Positions 1 through 6,713 of a stretch of 14,072 nucleotides of DNA are shown piece after piece. The notes under the pieces were generated by a model, which was given only the letters and a program-made list of their open reading frames with translations, had not been told where the DNA came from and made no database searches. This DNA is from CACEUX01 sp964404235 (GTDB lineage: Bacteria > Fidelibacterota > Marinisomatia > Marinisomatales > UBA1611), in contig CAYOJL010000052.1 in the NCBI GenBank assembly GCA_964404235.1, positions 1 to 14,072 on the forward strand, in the 5' to 3' direction. The translations under genes and the position numbers were made by a program. How positions within the stretch are numbered: the stretch's first letter is position 1; every line of letters starts with the position of its first letter.

Positions 1-1262
1 TAGAAATCATACTGGATCCACTCACCATTCTTTTTACTACCCTTCATCAAGCCTCTTTCTTTCACGCGACCATTTCTATGATATTTTATTATTAATTCAT
101 GACCAGGGGGTGTTGTGTTCGCAATGACCTCACGACGTCTATCTACTATAGAGGTGTCATATTTAACATAAGTTTGCTTAACAAGATTTTTGATTGTATC
201 CTGAACTAAAGTTGTATCAAATGTTAATATCTTTAAGGTATCAAAGATTACACTTTTATACTTCATGTCAGGACCAATAAAAGATGGATCTTTCGGCTCT
301 CTAGTAATAGCTTGAACCATTGCTGTAGAATAAACTTCCTGCAATTTATTATACTCTCTTTCAGCGCGGGTCCAGTCACCATCCGCTGCATTGAGTGCTT
401 GGTTTATCCAACCTTGTGCAGATTGATCACCCATGTCACGTGCTCTCAGCGCATCACCCAATGTTTTATATTTAGGGAATGCTGACTGTTTTTGATCGAT
501 CATGTCAGGTGTAAAATTATTTGGAAATTTACTCGAGTAGGTATGAATCGTCACGGTATCATTATTTGCAACAACAAGTGTATCGTATATCTTCACCGTA
601 TCAACAGCAAATAGCCATATTGAGTCCCTTAATACTGTTGTATCATGCGCGTAGACCCAAGTTGTATCGTAATAGTAGGTTGTATCGTATGCGAAGGCCC
701 ATACTGTATCTTTCATAACAGTGGTATCATAATTAACCAGCACTGTGGTATCCATGACAAAAACGGTATCGTAGTTAGTTTGGATGACCGTGGTGGTATC
801 GTAATTTTTGATATATATACTATCAATGACCACAACTGTATCATAAACTGTAGTAGTAGCATTGGTATATATGAATGTTGTATCTAAAACAGTTGTGGTG
901 TCATAGAGGGTGGTGTATACAAAGATAGTATCTGTTGATTTTTTAGATAGTTTTTCTTCATAGTTCTTTGTTAATACTTCAGATTGCTTGATAAGCATAG
1001 CTACAGAATTCTTTAAACTGTCAAGTTCATTTCTGTATGTGGTCTCAACTTTTTTGGTGCGAGCTAAAGTTTTACTTTTCTCTGATTTTATTCTTGGTTC
1101 AGCTTTTTCTTTTTTATCTGATCGCTCAAAAAGAGGGCGTGGAGCTTCAATGATAGCACCTGTTTGTGTCCTATAGACCTTTCTTTTTTTAGTTTTGGTC
1201 TCTTCCTGTGCTATAAGAATAACACATAAGGAGAGTGACAACGTTATTTGAACGATACGCAT
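1..1262 (-). CDS. Exported Asp-Thr-Thr repeat protein with C-terminal MORN-type repeat (partial, C-terminus off the left edge)
   Basis: An open frame runs from ATG at 1262 to the left edge without a stop (420 codons). Residues 1-18 form a signal peptide, with likely cleavage before Gln19 (LIA|QEET), so the product is exported. Residues 20-70 are Lys/Glu-rich and 75-108 look helical, perhaps coiled. Residues 111-242 are an array of D-T-T/V/I units with aspartates spaced alternately 6 and 8 residues apart. Residues 243-338 look mostly helical and non-repetitive. Residues 341-370 hold a second, shorter DT cluster on the same spacing. Residues 389-420 (YHRNGRVKERG ... KNGEWIQY) match the MORN_2 type of repeat. 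The last two bases read TA, so the next codon is Tyr or a stop; Tyr fits the MORN pattern better. Upstream AGGA lies about 14 nt before the ATG, a weak ribosome site. Function is unknown; an extended cell-surface or periplasmic structural role is inferred. Frame and architecture are clear, family name is not. Confidence 0.85.
   Translation of the reverse strand, partial: MRIVQITLSLSLCVILIAQEETKTKKRKVYRTQTGAIIEAPRPLFERSDKKEKAEPRIKSEKSKTLARTKKVETTYRNELDSLKNSVAMLIKQSEVLTKNYEEKLSKKSTDTIFVYTTLYDTTTVLDTTFIYTNATTTVYDTVVVIDSIYIKNYDTTTVIQTNYDTVFVMDTTVLVNYDTTVMKDTVWAFAYDTTYYYDTTWVYAHDTTVLRDSIWLFAVDTVKIYDTLVVANNDTVTIHTYSSKFPNNFTPDMIDQKQSAFPKYKTLGDALRARDMGDQSAQGWINQALNAADGDWTRAEREYNKLQEVYSTAMVQAITREPKDPSFIGPDMKYKSVIFDTLKILTFDTTLVQDTIKNLVKQTYVKYDTSIVDRRREVIANTTPPGHELIIKYHRNGRVKERGLMKGSKKNGEWIQYDF
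150..245 (-). repeat. Second, short Asp-Thr cluster on the same spacing
   Basis: Residues 340-371 of the exported protein contain FDTLKI, FDTTLV, QDTIKN and YDTS with aspartates at 341, 349, 355 and 369. The gaps are 8, 6 and 14 residues, which is the period of the main array some 100 residues earlier. It may be a return of the same fold after an inserted helical segment. Confidence 0.6.
540..932 (-). repeat. Degenerate 42-bp / 14-residue Asp-Thr-Thr repeat array inside the exported protein
   Basis: On the plus strand this is visible as recurring gtatcgta / gtatcata words. In the coding frame the repeat aspartates fall at residues 111, 121, 127, 141, 147, 155, 165, 171, 179, 185, 193, 199, 207, 213, 221, 227 and 235. 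From 165 to 235 the spacing is strictly 6, 8, 6, 8 ..., a 14-residue unit of the form [YHKN]DTTVx[YKR]DTxWxxA. The alternating hydrophobic, aromatic and Thr residues suggest short beta strands. Position 135 is Ala where Asp is expected, and two early spacings are 10. DNA copies are diverged, so this is an old protein repeat and not a recent tandem expansion. Confidence 0.85.
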
Positions 1263-1498
1263 AAATATAAGTTTTTCCTGGTTTTTTACTCGGATTACCG
1301 GAGATGAGTATTCCACTCAATACGCGAGCATAACCATACTGGATTTTAAAAACAAATATTTTTTTAAAAAATAAAAAACCATTACACCGGTAAATAGACT
1401 GCATTAGAGAATATGTCTAAGATATTTTGTATGCATTAGTTCATTAAAATAATAGATCAATAAATTGATTATTTAAAGACATTAACTTTATCACTGAT
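1263..1498. other. Divergent intergenic region, AT-rich, probably carrying promoters for both flanking genes
   Basis: No convincing coding frame is found in these 236 bp between two divergently read genes. Around 1347-1380 there are long A and T runs that could act as an upstream promoter element for the minus-strand gene. Small inverted repeats are TGAGT/ACTCA at 1305-1309 and 1315-1319, and a 14-bp palindrome at 1456-1469. No tRNA-like fold was found. I could not pick a clear -35/-10 pair on either strand. Confidence 0.5.
1456..1469. promoter_or_regulatory. Perfect palindrome ATCAAT-AA-ATTGAT, candidate operator upstream of uvrC
   Basis: The two 6-bp arms are exact inverted copies separated by AA, 29 bp before the uvrC start codon. 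The position suits a repressor site or a piece of the promoter. The sequence is AT-only apart from one G-C pair per arm, so chance is a real possibility in DNA of this composition. It does not match a LexA box that I recognise. Confidence 0.25.
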
Positions 1499-3334
1499 AT
1501 GTTTGATAATATGGATGATATAATCAAAGATAAACTCAGACGAGCTCCTCAAGAACCCGGTGTCTATCATTTTATAAACTCTAAGTGTAAAATAATCTAT
1601 ATTGGAAAGGCAAAAAATTTAAGAGCAAGGATTAGATCTTATTTCCAAAATAGTAATAAAATGTCTCCAAAAAATATAACAATGTTAAAGCATATTGCTG
1701 ACCTTGAATGGATAGTGGTAAGGAATGAGGTTGAAGCATTGATGACTGAAGCAAATATGATAAAAGAACACCAACCTCGTTATAATATTGACCTTAGAGA
1801 TGATAAGTCATACCCATTCATAAGAATTACTAATGAACCATATCCTCAAGTTATTCTAACTAGAAAAATTATCAAGGACGGATCAAAATATTATGGTCCA
1901 TTTACCGATGTAGGGCGTTTAAGAATGATTCTTAAGGTGTTGCATAAAGTTTTTCCAATTAGGAGTTGTAGTTTTTATTTAGATGAGAAAATAGTTGAAG
2001 AGAGGAAAATATCACTTTGCCTAGATTATCATATTAAAAAATGTGAGGGTCCATGTGAGGGATTGGTGTCGAATAAGAAATATTTGAATATGGTCTCTAG
2101 GATTGAAGATTTTATGAAAGGTAAAACAAGATTGACAGAATCCTATCTTGATAATATGATGAATAAAGCATCCAATGACCAAAAATATGAAGAAGCTGCT
2201 ATCTATAGGGACCAGATCAATGCAATCAGATCCTTCAAGGAAAATCAAAGTCATGTTGCTACTGATTTTAAAGAACGTGATGTTATCGTTGTCGAAAGAG
2301 AAGGAGCACTGGGTGTAGCTGTTATACTTAGAATAAGAAATGGGAGGATATTTAGTCGGGACAAACTTACTCTTAAAAACCTAGACAGTAATGATTCAAT
2401 AACTCTAAAGACCATTATTACCAGATTTTATTTGGATAGTGATTTTATACCTCTAGAAATATCTCTTGAAAAAAGGCCAATTGATGAAATTGAATTGCTT
2501 ACCTGGTTAAGAAAGAAAAGAGAAAGTGCAATCAAATTTATTTATCCAAAAAGAGGTGAAAAAGCTAAAGAAGTGAGGATTACAAAACAGAATGCAAGGT
2601 TACTACTTGGTGAATGGCTAATTAATAGAGAAAAGAGAAAAGACCTTGTTCCAAAGACCCTTGAGCAATTAAGGGATGATCTTTCCTTAGAGATTCCTCC
2701 TCGGAGAATAGAGGCTTTTGATATATCACATCTTGGAGGTACAAATACTGTGGCATCACTAGTATGTTTCAAAGATTCACGACCCAGAAGGTCTGATTAT
2801 AGGAAATTCAAGATAAAGTCAGTTAAAGGTATAGATGATTTTGCATCAATGAGAGAAGTTGTTTTTAGAAGATATAAACGAGTGAAAGATCAAGATGATC
2901 CTTTGCCAGATCTTATTTTGATAGATGGCGGTAAAGGTCAACTTAGCATGGCAGTCTCAGCTCTAAGAGAGCTTGGATTAGATTATATACCTATAATTGG
3001 ATTAGCAAAAAGATTAGAAGAGATTTTTGTCCCTGGTCATTCAGAACCACAAATAATTCATAAGCAGAGTCCCGGGTTAATTTTATTGAAGCGTATAAGA
3101 GATGAAGCCCATAGATTTGCTATAGCATATCAACAGAACAGAAGAAATAAAACAATGACTGAATCTGTTTTTTCAAATATAAAGGGTATGGGTATGAAAA
3201 GACAGGAGAAGTTATTAATAGCATTTGATGGGCCAGAACAAATATCGAAGATGACACCTGAGGTCATCAATGCTGAGACTGGGATACCCATTAAAATAGT
3301 CAAAGAGATAATCAAGTTAGCAAAAACAATTTAA
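1499..3334 (+). CDS. uvrC: UvrABC system protein C (excinuclease subunit C)
   Basis: UvrC makes both incisions flanking a DNA lesion after UvrB is loaded on the damaged site. The 611 residues are the normal family length. The N-terminal GIY-YIG nuclease occupies about residues 15-95, with GVY at 21-23, YIG at 34-36, Arg44 and Glu84 in the expected places. Cys157, Cys174, Cys182 and Cys186 match the four cysteines reported to hold an iron-sulfur cluster in E. coli UvrC. A UVR motif lies at about 214-249 and would contact UvrB. The RNase H-like nuclease at 385-545 keeps Asp408 (FDISH), Asp476 (LIDGG) and His538 (RDEAHR). Helix-hairpin-helix DNA-binding repeats fill 555-611. I see no strong Shine-Dalgarno before ATG 1499; ATG 1511 is an alternative that loses only four residues. 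uvrB follows 72 bp downstream, so the two were probably kept together as an excision-repair operon. Confidence 0.97.
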   Translation: MFDNMDDIIKDKLRRAPQEPGVYHFINSKCKIIYIGKAKNLRARIRSYFQNSNKMSPKNITMLKHIADLEWIVVRNEVEALMTEANMIKEHQPRYNIDLRDDKSYPFIRITNEPYPQVILTRKIIKDGSKYYGPFTDVGRLRMILKVLHKVFPIRSCSFYLDEKIVEERKISLCLDYHIKKCEGPCEGLVSNKKYLNMVSRIEDFMKGKTRLTESYLDNMMNKASNDQKYEEAAIYRDQINAIRSFKENQSHVATDFKERDVIVVEREGALGVAVILRIRNGRIFSRDKLTLKNLDSNDSITLKTIITRFYLDSDFIPLEISLEKRPIDEIELLTWLRKKRESAIKFIYPKRGEKAKEVRITKQNARLLLGEWLINREKRKDLVPKTLEQLRDDLSLEIPPRRIEAFDISHLGGTNTVASLVCFKDSRPRRSDYRKFKIKSVKGIDDFASMREVVFRRYKRVKDQDDPLPDLILIDGGKGQLSMAVSALRELGLDYIPIIGLAKRLEEIFVPGHSEPQIIHKQSPGLILLKRIRDEAHRFAIAYQQNRRNKTMTESVFSNIKGMGMKRQEKLLIAFDGPEQISKMTPEVINAETGIPIKIVKEIIKLAKTI

Positions 3335-3362
3335 TTTATAATTAATTTGGAAAATAGATAAG

Positions 3363-3414
3363 TCTGCCATTGACCACCGTCAGTAAATATTGGTAAATTA
3401 GCCAATATGGCAGA
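3363..3414 (+). promoter_or_regulatory. Candidate three-helix leader structure enclosing the uvrB start codon
   Basis: Three complementary pairs nest without crossing. TCTGCCAT (3363-3370) pairs with ATGGCAGA (3407-3414), and the latter begins with the uvrB ATG. TGAC (3371-3374) pairs with GTCA (3379-3382) around a CACC loop. ATTGG (3389-3393) pairs with CCAAT (3402-3406). Helix 2 abuts the outer stem on the 5' side and helix 3 on the 3' side, leaving a short GTAAAT linker. If formed in RNA, the fold buries the start codon in an 8-bp stem. Read as DNA, ATATTGG/CCAATAT (3387-3393, 3402-3408) could instead be an operator. The pairings are seen directly; any function is inferred. Confidence 0.35.
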
Positions 3415-5410
3415 ATTTAAAATGCAGTCCGAATTTACTCCTCAAGGAGATCAGCCAGCTGCTATCGACTCTTTGGTAGATGGTTTAAAAAGAGGAGATA
3501 AATACCAGACCCTATTGGGAGTTACAGGATCAGGCAAAACATTTTCAATTGCTAACGTGATACAAGAAGTGCAGAGACCTACACTAATAATGTCTCACAA
3601 TAAAACACTAGCAGCGCAATTATATGGTGAATTCAAACAATTATTTCCAGAAAATGCAGTAGAGTATTTTATTAGTTATTATGATTATTATCAGCCTGAG
3701 GCTTATTTACCAGTTACAGATACGTTTATTGAAAAAGATATGTCTGTGAACGAAGAGATAGATAAGTTAAGATTAAAGACAACTAGCTCTTTAATGTCAC
3801 GTGAAGATGTAATTGTTATTAGTTCTGTATCTTGTATTTATGGTATAGGAAGTCCGGATGATTATTATAAAGGCACCGTTAAAGTATCCAAAGGAGATAC
3901 GTTTGATCGCAGGTCATTTTTAGCCAAATTAGTGCACATCCATTATTCAAGGAATGATAAGGTTTTAGAGAGAGGTAACATTCGTGTTCGTGGTGATGTG
4001 ATTGAAATATATCCAGCATATGAGGATGCATGTATTAGAGTAGAACTATTTGGATCTGAAGTGGATATAATAAGTAGGTTTGATCCGTTGACTGGAGAAA
4101 TTAAAGAAACATTAGAATCCATTGTTATTTTTCCAGCAAAGCATTTTGTGACGGATAAAGAGGTAACTCTTAGAGTAGTTGAAGAGATTAGGAAAGAATT
4201 AGCCGAAAGACTAGATTTTTTACGTAATCATAATAAACTGCTTGAGGCACAGCGCCTAGAACAACGTACTCATTTTGATATCGAAATGATGATTGAGCTA
4301 GGGTATTGTTCAGGTATTGAGAATTATTCACGATTATTTTCTGGTAGAGAGGTTGGTGAAAAACCATACACACTTATTGATTTTTTTGCTGATAATTATT
4401 TGACAATTCTTGATGAATCACACGTCACTCTTCCACAGATTCAGGCAATGTATAATGGGGACCGTGCTCGTAAGGAAACGTTAGTCGAACATGGTTTTAG
4501 GTTACCTAGTGCTCTAGATAACCGTCCACTTAAGTATGATGAATTTCATTTAGCGCAAAACCAAGTGATTTTTACCTCTGCCACGCCATCTGATAGAGAG
4601 CTAACCCTATGCAATGGAGTAGTTGTAGAGCAGGTCATTCGGCCTACTGGTCTATTAGATCCTGAAGTTGATGTACGTGAGACTAGGGGGCAGATTGACG
4701 ATCTTGTTGGTGAAATTCGTTACCGTGCAAAAAGAAAAGAGAGAGTATTGGTTACAACATTGACCAAGCGTATGGCAGAAGATCTCACTGAATATCTTTC
4801 AGGCCTTAATATACGTGTCCGTTATTTGCATTCAGAGATCCATACATTAGAAAGAGTTAAAATTCTTCGTGAATTAAGGATTGGTGAATTTGATGTCCTG
4901 GTTGGTATCAATTTATTAAGAGAAGGTTTAGATCTTCCAGAAGTGAGTTTGGTTGCGGTTCTAGATGCTGATAAAGAAGGTTTTTTACGTTCAAAGAGTT
5001 CTTTACTACAAGTGGCGGGGCGTGCTGCAAGAAATCAATCAGGTTTAGTGATTCTTTATGGAGATAAAAATACTGAAGCTATGATTCATCTAATTGAAAC
5101 AAGTAAAGAGCGTAGGGCAATACAAAAAAGGTTCAATAAAAAAAATAATATTGTACCCAAAACTATCTATAAAACAATTGATGATATAATGGTATCTACA
5201 TCTGTGGCAGACTCCATGAAGGATTATAATCAAGATTCTGTACCTCCAATAGATATTTCACAAATTAGTAATGAGGATAAAGAGGTTATATTGGATGAGC
5301 TTAGAAAAGCTATGTTAAATGCAGCTGAAGAATTAAAATTTGAAAAAGCTGCAAAAATACGTGACGAAATAACAGCATTCGAAAAAGATCTTGGCATAGC
5401 AGTATCATGA
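3407..5410 (+). CDS. uvrB: UvrABC system protein B (excinuclease subunit B)
   Basis: UvrB is the ATP-dependent damage-verifying subunit that receives DNA from UvrA and recruits UvrC. The 667 residues are full length. The Walker A motif GVTGSGKT is at 38-45, the damage-clamping beta-hairpin region YYDYYQPEAY at 91-100, the DESH Walker B box at 336-339, the SATP motif at 391-394, and helicase motif VI QVAGRAARN at 535-543. A C-terminal UVR domain at about 624-662 pairs with the UVR motif of UvrC. ATG 3407 was chosen because MAEFKMQSEFTPQGDQP aligns with the usual UvrB N-terminus; a second ATG at 3422 would trim it. No Shine-Dalgarno is visible, and the start is covered by a possible hairpin. 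Small departures from consensus (SATPSD for SATPG, LLQVAG for LIQTIG) look harmless. uvrA is not in the window. Confidence 0.97.
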   Translation: MAEFKMQSEFTPQGDQPAAIDSLVDGLKRGDKYQTLLGVTGSGKTFSIANVIQEVQRPTLIMSHNKTLAAQLYGEFKQLFPENAVEYFISYYDYYQPEAYLPVTDTFIEKDMSVNEEIDKLRLKTTSSLMSREDVIVISSVSCIYGIGSPDDYYKGTVKVSKGDTFDRRSFLAKLVHIHYSRNDKVLERGNIRVRGDVIEIYPAYEDACIRVELFGSEVDIISRFDPLTGEIKETLESIVIFPAKHFVTDKEVTLRVVEEIRKELAERLDFLRNHNKLLEAQRLEQRTHFDIEMMIELGYCSGIENYSRLFSGREVGEKPYTLIDFFADNYLTILDESHVTLPQIQAMYNGDRARKETLVEHGFRLPSALDNRPLKYDEFHLAQNQVIFTSATPSDRELTLCNGVVVEQVIRPTGLLDPEVDVRETRGQIDDLVGEIRYRAKRKERVLVTTLTKRMAEDLTEYLSGLNIRVRYLHSEIHTLERVKILRELRIGEFDVLVGINLLREGLDLPEVSLVAVLDADKEGFLRSKSSLLQVAGRAARNQSGLVILYGDKNTEAMIHLIETSKERRAIQKRFNKKNNIVPKTIYKTIDDIMVSTSVADSMKDYNQDSVPPIDISQISNEDKEVILDELRKAMLNAAEELKFEKAAKIRDEITAFEKDLGIAVS

Positions 5411-5488
5411 AGCTTTTAATGCACAAAGGTAAAACTCAATTTCAAAAGTATACAATAAATGAAAATTTTGGTTTAGAGGAGTAGCTCT

Positions 5489-6709
5489 ATGATAGACAAA
5501 GATAGACTTCAAAAACAATCTGGTATAATTGGAACATCTAATGGTATTGATCAGGTTCTTGAAATGATATCCCAAGTTGCGCCAGTAGATATATCTGTTT
5601 TAATTACTGGTGAGTCAGGTACCGGTAAAGAAGTCGTCGCAAAAGCAATTCACATGTCAAGTAAAAGAAATAATGAGTCATTAGTGATTGTGAACTGTGG
5701 TGCTATACCAGAGGGTATTATTGAATCTGAACTATTCGGGCATAAAAAAGGATCTTTTACGGGTGCTGGTGAGGATAGAAAAGGATATTTTGAAGAAGCG
5801 AATAAAGGAACGATCTTTTTGGATGAAATAGGTGAAACTCCACTTGAAACTCAAGTCAAGCTTTTAAGGGTCTTGGAAAGCGGGGAATTCATGCGTGTAG
5901 GCGAAGCCAAAACAAGAAGGACTGATGTCCGTGTTATTGCGGCAACTAATAAGAACCTTGCCGAATTAGTAAATAAAGGCCTCTTTCGTCAAGATCTATA
6001 TTTTCGATTAAAAACTGTAAATATTAATATACCAGCTCTTCGTGACCGTGTTGAGGATATTGGCCCATTCATAGAAAGGTTTGCACTAGAGTTTACCCGT
6101 TCTAATGATATATTATATCGTGGATTTATGCCGGATGCAGTTCGTATAATGAAACAATATGAGTGGCCAGGGAATGTTCGAGAGCTAAAACATTTTGTTG
6201 AGAAGGTTCTTGTCCTTGAAAGAGGTGAACGTATCACATCTCAAATTGTAGAAAAAGAATTAATGGATCTTATGCCATTAAGCCCTTCATATAACCCAGC
6301 GTTGCCTGTTGTTGTGCACGATACAACAGAACGCGCTGAGATTGATTTAATTTTACGCCAGCTATTTATGTTAAAGCAGGATACTGAATTGATTCAAAAA
6401 ATGCTTGTAAATAATTCACCACACTCCCCTGGGGATGTTACATATTCTGGTGCTAATTCAATAGAATCTGGAATACCAATTCCGCAAAAGTCGATGGAAA
6501 TTGTTGAGGAGGGTTATCGTTTTATACGTGATGACGCAATTGGTGATATGATGATAAAAGATCTTGAAAAAGAAGCAATAAAACGTACTCTTAAATTTTT
6601 TAATAATAACAGAAGGAAAACAGCGCGTTCATTGGGAATGAGCGAGAGAACACTTTATAGAAAGATAGAGGAATTTGGCCTTGAGCCAAAAATTAAAAGG
6701 AATAAATAA
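5489..6709 (+). CDS. Sigma-54-dependent transcriptional activator, AAA+ plus Fis-type HTH, no sensor domain (PspF-like)
   Basis: This is a bacterial enhancer-binding protein that would use ATP hydrolysis to open promoters held by sigma-54 RNA polymerase. The AAA+ domain starts almost at the N-terminus (about 11-250), so no receiver, GAF or PAS domain is present, as in PspF. Walker A is GESGTGKE (41-48), the sigma-54 contact loop is GSFTGA (89-94, one residue off the common GAFTGA), Walker B is TIFLDEIGE (108-116), sensor I is AATN (151-154), the arginine-finger region is FRQDLYFRL (166-174), and sensor II is WPGNVREL (226-233). A linker at about 262-350 contains a predicted helix (278-308) of the type found in FCB homologues. 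A Fis-type helix-turn-helix (HTH_8) occupies about 358-398. GAGGAG at 5476-5481 lies 7 nt before the ATG, a strong ribosome site. The LptE-like gene follows 4 nt later, so the two are probably co-transcribed. Its target promoters are not identifiable here. Confidence 0.92.
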   Translation: MIDKDRLQKQSGIIGTSNGIDQVLEMISQVAPVDISVLITGESGTGKEVVAKAIHMSSKRNNESLVIVNCGAIPEGIIESELFGHKKGSFTGAGEDRKGYFEEANKGTIFLDEIGETPLETQVKLLRVLESGEFMRVGEAKTRRTDVRVIAATNKNLAELVNKGLFRQDLYFRLKTVNINIPALRDRVEDIGPFIERFALEFTRSNDILYRGFMPDAVRIMKQYEWPGNVRELKHFVEKVLVLERGERITSQIVEKELMDLMPLSPSYNPALPVVVHDTTERAEIDLILRQLFMLKQDTELIQKMLVNNSPHSPGDVTYSGANSIESGIPIPQKSMEIVEEGYRFIRDDAIGDMMIKDLEKEAIKRTLKFFNNNRRKTARSLGMSERTLYRKIEEFGLEPKIKRNK

Positions 6710-6713
6710 TACA

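Noticed and set aside
521..887. Two overlapping plus-strand frames of 65 and 80 codons rich in Tyr, Ile and Ser
   Set aside because: They lie antisense to the Asp-Thr-Thr repeat array, and their low-complexity composition comes from reading the repeats backwards. No ribosome site or family match.
540..932. CRISPR-like or tandem DNA repeat
   Set aside because: The repeated words are short and diverged, with no constant repeat or unique spacers. The 42-bp period is explained by the protein repeat.
988..1176. Plus-strand frame of 62 codons
   Set aside because: Antisense to the charged segment of the exported repeat protein, which has a signal peptide and a continuous 420-codon frame.
1189..1404. 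Minus-strand frame of 71 codons starting in the intergenic region
   Set aside because: It overlaps the signal peptide of the repeat protein in another frame and stops soon after. Nothing supports it as a gene.
1395..1419. Inverted repeat TAGAC/GTCTA and direct repeats of GCATTAG nearby
   Set aside because: Arms of only five bases and short words in AT-rich DNA are expected by chance; no supporting context.
5384..5410. TGGCATAGC resembling half of a sigma-54 -24/-12 promoter before the activator gene
   Set aside because: The -24 half is acceptable but there is no TTGC-like -12 element at the right distance.
5448..5456. TACAAT as a -10 box for the sigma-54 activator gene
   Set aside because: No reasonable -35 element 16-18 bp upstream, and such hexamers are frequent in this DNA.
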